In this document: in pieces, positions 34,965 to 43,749 of the stretch
Numbering within the stretch: the first letter of the stretch is position 1
Layout: each line of letters opens with the position of its first letter
Assembly: GCF_000519205.1 (NCBI RefSeq)
Contig: NZ_JAFB01000041.1
Coordinates: 20,186-84,185 of the forward strand
Length of the DNA stretch: 64,000 bases
Reading direction: 5' to 3'
DNA from: Amycolatopsis taiwanensis DSM 45107
GTDB lineage: Bacteria > Actinomycetota > Actinomycetes > Mycobacteriales > Pseudonocardiaceae
Program-made: the position numbers and the translations under genes
The notes under the pieces: generated by a model
Seen by the model: only the letters and a program-made list of their open reading frames with translations
What the model was told of the DNA's origin: nothing
Database searches by the model: none

Positions 34965-35558
34965 GTGACCACGGAACTCGAAGAAGCGAGAACACTCAGA
35001 CGGTGGCCGGGGCTTGCCGCAGCCGGGTGGGGGCTCGCGTTCGCCGTGCCCAGCTTCTACTGGGCGTTGGGCGGCCTCGCCGGGGCGTCGTCCACCATCG
35101 CGCCATCCCTGGTCGAACTGGCCCGCGAGCGCGACCCCGGCTTCGTCGCCATCTTGTGGATCACCGGCGCACTCAAGTTCTTCGGCGGCCTCCTCGGCCT
35201 CGCGCTGGTGAGCCGTCAGCCATGGGGCCGCGGCATCAACCGCCTCCTTCAGTTCCTGGCCTGGGGCGGGGCCGTTCTCCTCACCTGGCACGGCGGCCTC
35301 TTCGTCGTACAGGGCCTCCTCGTCGAGACCCACCTCCGGGATCTCGACCCCGAACTGCGCTCCGTCAGCCGCTGGTACACCTACCTCTGGGGCCCCTGGT
35401 TCATCGCCGGCGGCCTCGCCTTCCTCCTCGCCGCCCGCGCGCGTCTTCTTGCGGGCATCTCTCCCTCCGACCGGCGCGGCCTCCGCGGCGCGGCGCTGCT
35501 GGGCGGCTTCGGGGCGCTGGTGCTGTCCGTGGGGGCAACGGTGGCTGGGGTGGGTTAG
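34965..35558 (+). CDS. DUF3995-like membrane protein
   Basis: A 197-aa protein with four hydrophobic segments. The N-terminal part AGWGLAFAVPSFYWALGGLAG resembles DUF3995 membrane proteins, which have Trp/Tyr-rich first helices. GTG start at 34965, with no strong ribosome site, so the message could be near-leaderless. Divergent from arsR-MFS. Function unknown. Confidence 0.7.
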   Translation: MTTELEEARTLRRWPGLAAAGWGLAFAVPSFYWALGGLAGASSTIAPSLVELARERDPGFVAILWITGALKFFGGLLGLALVSRQPWGRGINRLLQFLAWGGAVLLTWHGGLFVVQGLLVETHLRDLDPELRSVSRWYTYLWGPWFIAGGLAFLLAARARLLAGISPSDRRGLRGAALLGGFGALVLSVGATVAGVG

Positions 35559-35595
35559 CTTCCCCGTGTTGCCGCCTCTTCGGTGTGCCGCGGGT

Positions 35596-36147
35596 TCAGT
35601 TGTCCACTCTGACGTCCATCCGCACGGTACCGCCGGGGTGGGACTGGAAGTGCTGCTGAAGCGGCCCACTACTTGCCGTGCAGCCGGCGCTGGTCACACT
35701 GTCCTCGGCCGTGGTCGGCAGAACCGTGGAACACAAGGCCAAGTATTGGTTCTCGTCCGGCAGCAGAACATAGAATGTCGCGGACCCGTTACCCACTCCA
35801 CCGTTATTACGAAATACCGCACTCATCGAGCACCAGGAATAACCGCATGGTCCGTCCCATTGTGTGGAGCGCACGGAGAAGTCGGGGGGCGCCGGCCGGG
35901 TTGTCGTGGTTGGCCTCGACCGCTCCTCTCTCACCACCGTCCAGGTCGATGTCGGCGCGCTGGCCGATGTCGACGTGCCCGCCGATGTCGAAGAGGACGA
36001 GGACGAAAACAATTCCTTCAACGGATTGAACCCCGTCAGGCTGTAAAGGCCCACCAGCACGCTGACCGCGCCGCCGATCATACTGATGACGGCGCCGACT
36101 TTCTTATAGTCTGGCTCTTTGTCAGAGTTCCCCGACTCATCCGCCAT
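35596..36147 (-). CDS. Membrane-anchored protein with Ser/Thr linker, unknown
   Basis: A 183-aa protein with an acidic N terminus, one membrane helix (about 17-36), a low-complexity Ser/Thr/Ala/Pro linker (about 49-90) and a small extracytoplasmic domain with four Cys (CGYSWC, ALCSTV, AGCTA). GC and codon choice are lower than in neighbours (many A/T third positions), which hints at recent acquisition. No family identified. Confidence 0.6.
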   Translation of the reverse strand: MADESGNSDKEPDYKKVGAVISMIGGAVSVLVGLYSLTGFNPLKELFSSSSSSTSAGTSTSASAPTSTWTVVREERSRPTTTTRPAPPDFSVRSTQWDGPCGYSWCSMSAVFRNNGGVGNGSATFYVLLPDENQYLALCSTVLPTTAEDSVTSAGCTASSGPLQQHFQSHPGGTVRMDVRVDN

Positions 36148-36220
36148 CAGTTCAGCTTACTGGCTCAGCCGGTTCTCCGGTGACGGTTTGCGAACTATGT
36201 GCCCGCCCCCGCGAAGCGGT

Positions 36221-36409
36221 TCAGCCGACGAGCGCGAGGTCGGCGGCGCAGGGGCAGCCGCCGTCGAGGTCGGCGCAGACCAGGCTCAGCCGGTGTCGCG
36301 CGGGGTCGAGGCTGGTGCAGGTCTCGGTGCAGCCCACGTCGCCGTTTTCGTGCACGACGAGCGTGCCGTGGCAGTGATCGAGCCCGCTCAGGCAACTACG
36401 GCAATCCAT
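36221..36409 (-). CDS. Small Cys-rich protein
   Basis: A 62-aa protein MDCRSCLSGLDHCHGTLVVH onward, with eight Cys and several His that could bind zinc. Similar short proteins with the same opening occur in actinobacteria. ATG 36409; a longer frame to 36439 adds MSGPGDSKCG. It lies 82 bp downstream of ku on the same strand and could be co-transcribed. Function unknown. Confidence 0.6.
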   Translation of the reverse strand: MDCRSCLSGLDHCHGTLVVHENGDVGCTETCTSLDPARHRLSLVCADLDGGCPCAADLALVG

Positions 36410-36491
36410 GCCGCATTTACTATCACCCGGCCCCGACAATCCCGTGCACGCCCGCCCGGCGTGTCGGTCACGTCACGCCGGGAACACCGGC

Positions 36492-37355
36492 TCAACTCGC
36501 GCGCGGGCGGCGGGAGGAGGAGGAGGAGGAACGCTTCGCCGGCGTCTTGCGCGCGGCGGGCTTGCGGGTCTTCTTCGCCTCCGACACGCTCGCCTCCAGC
36601 GCCGCCATCAGGTCCACCACGTCCGACTTCGCGGCCCGCGTGGGCGGTTTCACGGTGCCCTTGCCGCCGCGGATCTTCTCCTCGATCACCGCCTCCAGGG
36701 CCTCCCGGTACTGATCGGTGTACTTGCCCGGATCGAACAGCGGCTCGGACATCGAATCGATCAACGAGCCGGCCATGCTCAGTTCCTGCGACCGTACCTG
36801 CGGCGTTTCCTCGCGCAGGAACGCGAAGTCCGGCTTGCGCACCTCGTCGGGCCACAGCATGGTGGTCATCACCAGCACGTCGGCGTGCACCCGGACCAGG
36901 GCGAGGGTCTCCCGCTGCCGCAGCGCGACCTTGGCGATCGCCACCTGACCGGACTTGTGCAGCGCGTCGCGCAGCAGCACATACGGCTTGACCGCCGCCT
37001 TTTGCGGCTCCAGGTAGTAGTGACGGTCGTAGTGCAGCGGATCGATGGACTCCAGCGGCACGAACTCCAGCACGTCGATCGTGTTGGAACTGGACAGCGG
37101 CAGACCTTGCAGGTCCGCGTCGGTGAGCACGACCATCTCGCCGTCGTCGGTCTCGTACCCCTTGACGATCTCGCTGTAGGGCACCTCGACGCCCTCCACC
37201 GAGCAGAACCGCTTGTACTGGATTCGCCCGCCATCGCTCTCGTGCACCTGCCGGAGCGAGACGTTCTTGTTCTCGGTGGCCGCGTACAGCTGGATCGGTA
37301 TGGTCACCAACCCGAACGAAACGGAGCCCTTCCACATCGACCGCATCGCAGGCAC
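36492..37355 (-). CDS. ku: Non-homologous end-joining protein Ku
   Basis: DNA-end-binding homodimer that recruits LigD. The 287-aa protein opens MRSMWKGSVSFGLVTIPIQLYAAT after a three-residue lead and contains the Ku core (YKRFCSVEGVEVPYSEIVKGYE, then HYDRHYYLEPQ). The last 35 residues are Lys/Arg/Ser-rich, an extension known in actinobacterial Ku that helps DNA binding. GTG 37355 after AGGAGTGGAGG, or ATG 37346. No ligD is in the window. Confidence 0.92.
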   Translation of the reverse strand: MPAMRSMWKGSVSFGLVTIPIQLYAATENKNVSLRQVHESDGGRIQYKRFCSVEGVEVPYSEIVKGYETDDGEMVVLTDADLQGLPLSSSNTIDVLEFVPLESIDPLHYDRHYYLEPQKAAVKPYVLLRDALHKSGQVAIAKVALRQRETLALVRVHADVLVMTTMLWPDEVRKPDFAFLREETPQVRSQELSMAGSLIDSMSEPLFDPGKYTDQYREALEAVIEEKIRGGKGTVKPPTRAAKSDVVDLMAALEASVSEAKKTRKPAARKTPAKRSSSSSSRRPRAS

Positions 37356-37554
37356 CCTCCACTCCTGGAGTCATAAGCCCAGGTAGAGACGGTACGCGAG
37401 AACCGCATCACTGACCAGAAGACCACCTGAACGCGAAACACACCGTGACGCTCGCATGCCGGTCGGTCAGCGCCATCCGGCCGGCCAACCGAACAGAACC
37501 GGCGAACTCGCCGGTCCGACTAAGATCGACTCCGCATCGGCGCGGAGGATCGAC

Positions 37555-38421
37555 ATGTCGGAAAAACGAGATTCCGAAGCTTTTCCCCTGGAGAGGATCG
37601 ACCGCGACCATCCCAACGTCGCCCGGGTCTACGACTACTACCTGGGCGGTACGGCCAACTATGCGGTCGATCGCGTGTTCGCCGAGAAGGCGCTCGCCCA
37701 GTTCCCGTTCGTGCGCCCGGCGTCCAAGTCGAACCGCCTGTTCCTGCACCGGGCGGTGCGGCATCTGATCAAGCGCGGCATCCGGCAGTTCGTCGACGTC
37801 GGTTCCGGGGTGCCCACCATGGGCAGCACCCACCAGGTGGCCGAAGAACTCACGCCGGACGCACGGGTCGTCTACATCGACAACGAAGCGGTGGCGGTCG
37901 CACACTCGCAGGTGCTGCTGGAGCAGGACGGCGACCTGCACCGGCATGCGGTGGTGCAGGCGGACCTGCGCGACCCCGCCTTGTTATGGCGAAAGGTCGC
38001 GGACACCGGCGTCATCGACCTCAACCAGCCGCTGGCGCTGATGATGATCGCCGTGCTACACGTCACGCAGCCCGGCCCGGACGGGTCGGACATCGGGCCG
38101 CAGGTGGTCGCGGAGTACCGCGAGATGCTTCCTTCCGGGTCGTACCTCGTGCTCTCACACGGCACGGCGGACGGCGTCCCGGCGGAACGCGCCCGGGAAA
38201 TGGCCGAGTTCCGCAAGATGTACGACAACACCCCGACGCCGGTGATCTGGCGCCCGCGAGCGGAGATCGAGGCGCTCTTCGGCGAACTCGAACTGATCGA
38301 GCCCGGCGCGACCTGGACACCGCTGTGGCACCCGGAGGAACAGGGCCCGTCCGCGCCCCTGATCTACTTCGCGGACCCCAACGAATCCGTGGTGTGGGCC
38401 GGGGTCGCATACAAACCCTGA
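37555..38421 (+). CDS. SAM-dependent methyltransferase (DUF574/Methyltransf_19)
   Basis: A 288-aa protein of the actinobacterial DUF574 family, recognised by DHPNVARVYDYYLGGTANYAVDR at residues about 18-40. The SAM-binding strand is FVDVGSGVPT with acidic VYIDNEAVAV following. ATG 37555 after GCGGAGGATCG. These proteins are abundant in actinomycetes but their substrates are not known. Confidence 0.85.
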   Translation: MSEKRDSEAFPLERIDRDHPNVARVYDYYLGGTANYAVDRVFAEKALAQFPFVRPASKSNRLFLHRAVRHLIKRGIRQFVDVGSGVPTMGSTHQVAEELTPDARVVYIDNEAVAVAHSQVLLEQDGDLHRHAVVQADLRDPALLWRKVADTGVIDLNQPLALMMIAVLHVTQPGPDGSDIGPQVVAEYREMLPSGSYLVLSHGTADGVPAERAREMAEFRKMYDNTPTPVIWRPRAEIEALFGELELIEPGATWTPLWHPEEQGPSAPLIYFADPNESVVWAGVAYKP

Positions 38422-38512
38422 GCTCACGTTCCCGGCCGCCTGGGCGTCTACTGGATATGAAACCCACCGTCTCCAGACACTCGCCCGGGCCGGGCCAAGA
38501 TCGTGAGCGGCG

Positions 38513-39034
38513 ATGAACACTGAGCACGTATCCGCCGGGGCCCGGGGCGACCGGGCGGGGCTTCGGCGACCGTTCGAGGCCCTCGTGCGGACATACGGCC
38601 CGATGGTGCTGCGGGTATGCCGGGCGGTGCTCGGGCCGGCCGACGCCGAAGACGCGTGGTCGGAGACGTTCCTCTCCGCCTTGAAGGCATACCCCGAGCT
38701 CCCCGTGGACGCCAACGTCGAGGCGTGGCTGGTGACGATCGCGCACCGCAAGGCGATCGACGTCGTCCGTGCGCGGGAACGGCGGCCGGTCACGGTGCCC
38801 GAGGTGCCCGAACGGCCGAGCCTGTCGGGGCGGCCCGAGGAGTGGGACGGTGATCTCTGGGCCGCGCTGGGCGCGCTGCCGGACAAGCAACGGGCCGCCG
38901 TCGCCTACCACTACCTGGCGGGCCTGCCCTACCGGGAGATCGCCGAGATCACCGGGGGCAGCACGGATGCCGCGCGCAGGGCCGCCGCCGACGGGATGAA
39001 AACGCTGCGGGCCACCTATGGAGGAAGATCATGA
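38513..39034 (+). CDS. RNA polymerase ECF sigma factor
   Basis: A 173-aa sigma factor with region 2 (FEALVRTYGPMVLRVCRAVLG ... AWLVTIAHRKAIDVVRARERR) and region 4 (LPDKQRAAVAYHYLAGLPYREIAEITGGSTDAARRAAADGMK). It overlaps the ogt gene by 4 bp (ATGA), so both are made together. This pairing suggests that the factor takes part in an alkylation or DNA-damage response. No separate anti-sigma gene is present. Confidence 0.85.
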   Translation: MNTEHVSAGARGDRAGLRRPFEALVRTYGPMVLRVCRAVLGPADAEDAWSETFLSALKAYPELPVDANVEAWLVTIAHRKAIDVVRARERRPVTVPEVPERPSLSGRPEEWDGDLWAALGALPDKQRAAVAYHYLAGLPYREIAEITGGSTDAARRAAADGMKTLRATYGGRS

Positions 39035-39633
39035 CAACGGAATTCGAGCGCTGGCTGGGACCCACTCAAACCGACGACGAAACCGTCGCCCGTCTCCACG
39101 AGCGGCTGGTGGCCATGGCGGAGCAGAAGCAGTTGCTGGACATCGCCTACCGGACGATCGACACGCCGGTCGGGGTGCTGTTGGTGGCCGCGACCGACCA
39201 AGGGCTGCTGCGGGTGGCCTACGAACGCGAGGATCACGACGCGGTGCTGGCGAAGCTGGCCGAGCGGGTGAGTTCGCGGATCCTGCACGCACCGGGCCGG
39301 CTGGACCCCCTCGTCCGCCAGTTCGACGAGTATTTCGCCGGGGAGCGCACGAAGTTCGACGTGTCCCTGGACTTCCGGCTCTCCAAGGGATTCCGGCGTA
39401 CGGTGCTGGCGCATCTGCCGGAGATCGCCTACGGGCACACGGAAAGCTACGCCCAGGTGGCCGCCGCCGCGGGCAGCCCGAGGGCGGTGCGGGCGGTGGG
39501 GACCGCGTGCGCGACCAACCCGCTGCCGGTCGTGGTGCCCTGCCACCGGGTCGTGCGCTCGGACGGCTCGTTCGGCGGCTACGTGGGCGGCGAAGAGGCA
39601 AAGCGGACCCTGTTGACCCTGGAAGCCGCCTGA
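39031..39633 (+). CDS. ogt: Methylated-DNA--protein-cysteine methyltransferase
   Basis: Suicide repair enzyme that removes alkyl groups from O6-guanine. The 200-aa protein has the active-site PCHRVV (Cys about 170), the helix-turn-helix Arg region GSPRAVRAVG, and FGGYVGGEEAKRTLL after it. An N-terminal extension of about 45 residues (before DTPVGVLLVA) is longer than in E. coli Ogt and might contact the co-encoded sigma factor; that is speculation. ATG 39031. Confidence 0.9.
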   Translation: MTTEFERWLGPTQTDDETVARLHERLVAMAEQKQLLDIAYRTIDTPVGVLLVAATDQGLLRVAYEREDHDAVLAKLAERVSSRILHAPGRLDPLVRQFDEYFAGERTKFDVSLDFRLSKGFRRTVLAHLPEIAYGHTESYAQVAAAAGSPRAVRAVGTACATNPLPVVVPCHRVVRSDGSFGGYVGGEEAKRTLLTLEAA

Positions 39634-39680
39634 TCCCCGTAAGGTGACCTGGCACTTTCTGCGCCCGGACCGGAGGACTC

Positions 39681-40145
39681 GTGCTGATCGCGAAAAACGT
39701 GTACCTGCATTTCGCCGACCAAGCGCTGGACGGAATGTCGGCGATCCTGCGCACGCTGGGGGACGAACTGGCCAACAAGCGCCCGGATCTTCCGGGCGCG
39801 AATTCTCCCTACGCCATTGTCACCCACTGCCTGGGCGTGCTGAACTTCTGGGCGGGCGGACTGGTCGCGGGACGCGAGGTGGTGCGCGACCGCGAGGCCG
39901 AGTTCACCGCCTCCGGCCCGGTCGAGGAGTTGGTGTCCCGAGTGGAAGCCGCCAAGTTGCAGTTCCATGAGGACGTCACCACGGCTGATCCGAGCGCCCC
40001 GCTGCGCAAGGAGCCTCACCCCGCGTACCAGGACACCCCGGCCGGCCTCACCCAGGGTGGCGCGCTGCAACACGTCTACGAGGAACTGGCCCAGCACCAC
40101 GGCCAACTCGAGGTCACCCGAGATCTGTTGACGGCAAACGGATAG
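39681..40145 (+). CDS. DinB-like putative metal-dependent enzyme
   Basis: A 154-aa helical protein of the DinB/DUF664 superfamily. Helix one FADQALDGMSAILRTLGDELA, helix two with NSPYAIVTHCLGVLNFWAGGL, and the C-terminal HVYEELAQHHGQLEVTRDLL provide the His residues (THC, HV, QHHGQ) that bind a metal in this fold. Relatives include mycothiol-dependent enzymes. GTG 39681. It follows ogt by 47 bp and may be in the same transcript. Confidence 0.75.
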   Translation: MLIAKNVYLHFADQALDGMSAILRTLGDELANKRPDLPGANSPYAIVTHCLGVLNFWAGGLVAGREVVRDREAEFTASGPVEELVSRVEAAKLQFHEDVTTADPSAPLRKEPHPAYQDTPAGLTQGGALQHVYEELAQHHGQLEVTRDLLTANG

Positions 40146-40254
40146 CGAAAAAACAGATCCGTTCTGAAATTCCAAGAATAACGGCATCGCCCGTAACGTA
40201 TCGCGGCCCCGGCTCGATTTCGAGCTGTCACGTGAATACGCAATGGAGGGCGCT

Positions 40255-40761
40255 ATGCCACGAAACCCTGACCGCAGCAACACCCGAAGACGGGCGCTCT
40301 CCCGTGCCGCTTCCGTCCTGGGCGGGCTGGTGCTCGGCGCGGGCGCACTTGCCGGTTGTCAGACCGGAAACCCGGCCCCCGGGACCTCTTCGACCCTGTC
40401 GCTTTCAGCGATACCAAGCAGTTCGACCCCGAGCGTCGCACAAACCACGACCGAGGCGGCAGTTCCGTCCGCACCGGCCAGCACACCGCAGGCCTCGGCC
40501 ACCACACCGCAGGCCCCGCCCGCCCCGCCGAAACAGTCCCCCGCTGTCGCCGCGGCACCGAAACCTTCCAGTTCGGCGCACAGTGCCTCGTGCCCAGCGG
40601 GCACTTACCAGAACGTGGACGGCGTGTGTGTGAAACGCCCGGTTCAGGCCCCGGCCCCGCCGGCCGGAGCAACCGCGAAATGCAAGGACGGCACCTACAG
40701 TTTCAGCCAGCACCGCAGCGGCACCTGCTCCGGGCATGGCGGCGTCGCTCAATGGCTGTAG
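40255..40761 (+). CDS. DUF3761-type lipoprotein
   Basis: A 168-aa exported protein. The signal ends in lipobox LAGC (Cys about 35); a long Ser/Thr/Pro/Ala linker follows; the C terminus has CPAGTYQNVDGVCVKRP and KCKDGTYSFSQHRSGTCSGHGGVAQWL-like sequence, the DUF3761 signature, with four Cys likely in disulfides. ATG 40255 after GGAGGGCGC. It is followed by a very strong terminator. Confidence 0.8.
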   Translation: MPRNPDRSNTRRRALSRAASVLGGLVLGAGALAGCQTGNPAPGTSSTLSLSAIPSSSTPSVAQTTTEAAVPSAPASTPQASATTPQAPPAPPKQSPAVAAAPKPSSSAHSASCPAGTYQNVDGVCVKRPVQAPAPPAGATAKCKDGTYSFSQHRSGTCSGHGGVAQWL

Positions 40762-40811
40762 CCGGTTAATCCGCACGCCCTCGAGGAACCCGGCTGGCCT
40801 GCCGGGAAGCA

Positions 40812-40847
40812 CTGAGGGACCCCGGGACGGCCCCCGGGGTCCCTCAG
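40812..40847 (+). terminator. Strong hairpin terminator
   Basis: CTGAGGGACCCCGGG (40812-40826) pairs perfectly over 15 bp with 40833-40847, with a 6-nt loop. It lies 51 bp after the DUF3761 gene. The actinobacterial type without a long U tract. Confidence 0.8.
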
Positions 40848-41220
40848 CCTTGCGTGATCGGCTAACGGGGGAAGGTGATCTTTGCATGCGGGCCACGTTA
40901 ATAATTACGCTGTGTGCGCACAGGATGCCATATACCGAAATCCGTCCAATGGTGGACGAACCCGGCCTGTCCGGGCGTATTCGGAATGACGGAAGCCCCG
41001 GAGTTCGCGGAGGAGACCACCACCACCGTGACCGCGGCTTGCGCCGGTGAAGCACAAAGCAACCGGCTGGCGTGTCCGACAGAAACTTTGGCATACAAAC
41101 GTTTCCGCCACGTCAAAACAGACCAAGGGCAAGCAACTAACCCCTCGCCATCGCGTCCGAGACGGGCGGATTCGGCGACTGGCAAGGGTTTCCGAGCTTC
41201 GCCGGTCGACATCCGGAGAA

Positions 41221-41303
41221 CTACAAAAGTGCGACCTCAGCGCGCCGCGACAAGCTTCCACTCACTGATCAGTTCGACGACTCGATTTGCAGCTCCTGCC
41301 GAC
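41221..41303 (-). pseudogene. GntR winged-helix relic
   Basis: On the minus strand this stretch reads GVSAGAANRVVELISEWKLVAAR, stop, GRTFVV. It aligns with the GntR module of the integrase fusion near 62450-62530 (VSAGTANRVVELLKEWKLVEASRGRRAVV), with an in-frame stop and no start. The surrounding 40848-41565 has no supported gene; its base composition is lower in GC and it looks like decayed mobile DNA. Confidence 0.6.
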
Positions 41304-41565
41304 ACACCCTGGTTTCCCAGATTGCCCTACACACCGGCAGAGCAGCGACGCGGCCGGCGTGCTGCCGTCCAGCACAAGAGAGAAAGGCTAACGCGCTTTA
41401 CGAGATCGGGCCGAGGTCGCCCGGCTGGTCCCCGCCGTCCCGGGGCGGCGGCCAGGCTGCGGGCACTCGCCAGTCTCAGCACCGCAGGGAGGTGATGCGA
41501 CGGTCCCCTCCGCGCAGGGGTCAACAGAGACGGCTATGGCGCATCCCACAGGGGCGCGAGTTGAA

Positions 41566-41602
41566 GTTCGTAGGACGAACTAATATTGTTCGTGATACGA
41601 AC
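41566..41602. promoter_or_regulatory. Twin palindromic operator before the LLM gene
   Basis: GTTCGT-agg-ACGAAC (41566-41580) and GTTCGT-gat-ACGAAC (41588-41602) are two perfect 6+6 palindromes whose centres are 22 bp apart, two DNA turns. Between them is TAATATT, a candidate -10 element at 41581-41586. This is the pattern of a TetR-family repressor binding as two dimers. No TetR gene is adjacent; the only TetR trace in the window is a fragment near 58.6 kb. Confidence 0.75.
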
Positions 41603-41637
41603 TCAAGATCGTCGTCCATGGGAACGAGGAAAGAACC

Positions 41638-42567
41638 ATGTCTGAACAGCGAGTCGTCTTCGGCTTCGGTGCGCACAGCACCGTCGACGACGGACCGGAA
41701 CTGTTGCGCATGACGGAGCAAGCCGACCGGGACGGGCTCGACATCTTCTCACTGTCGGACCATCCCTACCTCGGCGGGCGCCTGGACGCCAACGCCACGA
41801 TCGGATTCATCCTCGGTCGCACGCAACACATCGCGGGCTTCGCCAACGTCACCAACCTGCCGACCCGGCCCGCACCGATGCTGGCCCGAACGGTGACGTC
41901 GCTGTCGGCGCTGTCCGGAGGCCGCATCGTGCTCGGCGCGGGCGCGGGTGGGTTGTGGGACCGGATCGCCGCCATGGGCGTGCCCCGGTTGTCGCCCGGC
42001 GAGGCCGTTGAAGCCTTCGAGGAATCGATCGTCCTGATCAAAAAGCTCTCCGGAGGTGGCCCGCCGGTCACCTACCGCGGCCGCCACTACCAGGTGGACC
42101 AACTCGAGCCCGCGCCGGTGGCCGCGCCGGAAGTTTGGACCGGATCGGTCGGCCCGAAGTCCCTGGCCGCCACCGGCCGGGTGGCCGACGGCTGGATCCC
42201 CGGCCACGCAGCGGATTGGCGCAGCGAGCGATACCGCGCGTCGCGGCCGATCATCGACGAAGCCGCGGCGGCCGTGGGCCGCGACCCCCGGGAGATCCGC
42301 ACGGTCTTCAACTTCCCTGGACGCATCACCGATCGGCCGCTGACCAACACTCGTAACGCCGACGGTCGCTGGGTCGGCGGCTCAGCCGGCCAGTGGATCG
42401 AAGAGCTGACCGAAGCCGTGCTGGAACACCGCGCCTCAGGCTTCATCCTCTTCTCGCCCGCCGGCGGCACACAGGACAGCATCTCCCTCGGCCGCTGGGC
42501 CAACGAGATCGTCCCGGCCGTGCGCGAAGCGATCACGAAGGAGACCGTGTCCGCTCGGCGGCCGTGA
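41638..42567 (+). CDS. LLM-class flavin-dependent oxidoreductase
   Basis: A 309-aa bacterial luciferase-like protein, probably F420- or FMN-dependent. It contains SDHPYLGG near residue 40, TNLPTRPAPMLARTVTSLSALSGGRIVLGAGAG (about 75-105), and WTGSVGPKSLAATGRVADGWIP (about 168), the standard blocks of the family. ATG 41638 after GAGGAAAG. Expression is probably controlled through the two palindromes upstream. Substrate unknown. Confidence 0.87.
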   Translation: MSEQRVVFGFGAHSTVDDGPELLRMTEQADRDGLDIFSLSDHPYLGGRLDANATIGFILGRTQHIAGFANVTNLPTRPAPMLARTVTSLSALSGGRIVLGAGAGGLWDRIAAMGVPRLSPGEAVEAFEESIVLIKKLSGGGPPVTYRGRHYQVDQLEPAPVAAPEVWTGSVGPKSLAATGRVADGWIPGHAADWRSERYRASRPIIDEAAAAVGRDPREIRTVFNFPGRITDRPLTNTRNADGRWVGGSAGQWIEELTEAVLEHRASGFILFSPAGGTQDSISLGRWANEIVPAVREAITKETVSARRP

Positions 42568-42709
42568 TCCAACCGAACGCATCCGCGTACCGTCGCAGAG
42601 TTCAAAAACCAGTAAAATCACGATCCGCGCCGCGCTCGTTCGCCGAGATGAACATCACGTTTTTGACATACCTCTGCGTGAAACGCCGGTAATCACTACC
42701 GTCCTGCCG

Positions 42710-43372
42710 ATGAGCTACCCACCGCAGCCTGGGCAACCGCAGCCTGATCCGTACGGCCGGCAGGGACTGTACGGGCAGCAACCGAACGCCGGCGGATTCC
42801 CACCGCAGCAACAGTACGGCCACCAGCCGTATCCCGGCGGCTATCCGCAGGGCCAGTTCGGCGGTTACGGCGGTCCCCAGCCCCCGAAGAAGAAGACCGG
42901 GCTCTGGGTCGGCCTCGGCATCCTCGCGGTTGCCGTCGCCGCCTTCCTGATCACCGGTCTCGCCGCACCCGGCTTCCTGCTGAGCAAGGACAACAACGGC
43001 AACAATCAGGCGGCGCCCGGGGATCTCGGTGGCACGAGCGGCCAGCCCGGTTCCAGCCCGCAGGCCACGGTGCAAGCGATGCTCACCGCGCTGAACGCGA
43101 AGGACACGGCCACGCTCATCAGCATGAAGTGTGCGGACGCAAGCTCGAGCGTACAGGCGGGCATCGACGACATCGACGCAGTGGAACGTTTCGAGATGGG
43201 TCCCCCGGGCACCGAGACGCCGACCTCGTACGAGCAAACCCTGATGGTCACAGCCGGAGGCCGCACCGCTCCGTATACCGGCACGCTGGCCAAGGAAGGC
43301 GGGAAGTGGTGCTGGCAGGGACTCAAGTCCGGCTCCAGCTCCTCGAGTTCGCGAACCCGCAGCAGCTCCTAA
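42710..43372 (+). CDS. Membrane protein with Pro/Gln/Gly-rich N terminus and DUF4878-like domain
   Basis: A 220-aa protein. Residues 1-60 are Pro/Gln/Gly/Tyr-rich (QPGQPQPDPYG type), about 64-88 is a membrane helix, and about 115-205 an extracytoplasmic domain (ATVQAMLTALNAKDTATLISM) with the style of DUF4878/NTF2-like lipoproteins; it ends in a Ser-rich tail. A perfect TTGACA occurs at 42663-42668 upstream. ATG 42710. Function unknown. The gap 43373-43749 holds nothing I can support. Confidence 0.72.
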   Translation: MSYPPQPGQPQPDPYGRQGLYGQQPNAGGFPPQQQYGHQPYPGGYPQGQFGGYGGPQPPKKKTGLWVGLGILAVAVAAFLITGLAAPGFLLSKDNNGNNQAAPGDLGGTSGQPGSSPQATVQAMLTALNAKDTATLISMKCADASSSVQAGIDDIDAVERFEMGPPGTETPTSYEQTLMVTAGGRTAPYTGTLAKEGGKWCWQGLKSGSSSSSSRTRSSS

Positions 43373-43749
43373 GCACCGACCAACTGACAACCGGCCGCTG
43401 ACCAGCGCGGCCCGGCCAGCCGAACAGCGTGGGCGCAGTCCGTTCCCACGCCTCACACAGCCGGGCCGCGCTGATCTTTGTCACGCCCTGCCCAAACCGT
43501 TCGGCATCCGGGCTTCGGCGCCGGCTCCCCGGGCTTGCGCCCGGCTCGACGCCCATGTCCGAACCCGGTCAGCACCGGCAACTGATCCGGCAGTCCACAC
43601 AGGACTCCAGGTGTTCGAGGACCCGCCCACCCGATCGGCGGGTGCGAGGACTTGACCAGGCTGGGTTGAGCAACATGTGCGCCCATGGCGACGAGCTTCG
43701 CGGAAAAACCCGTGGCAACTTCAGCCGATCCTTGGCTAGCCTCGTCCTC

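Noticed and set aside
28199..35558. Secondary-metabolite cluster around the AfsR-like regulator, monooxygenase and MFS pump
   Set aside because: No polyketide, peptide, terpene or RiPP core enzyme is within reach; the FabD/FabH/ACP/FabF set is the primary fatty-acid operon.
40914..41495. 193-aa plus-strand frame after the DUF3761 terminator
   Set aside because: No start context and no domain; the segment overlaps the GntR relic on the minus strand.
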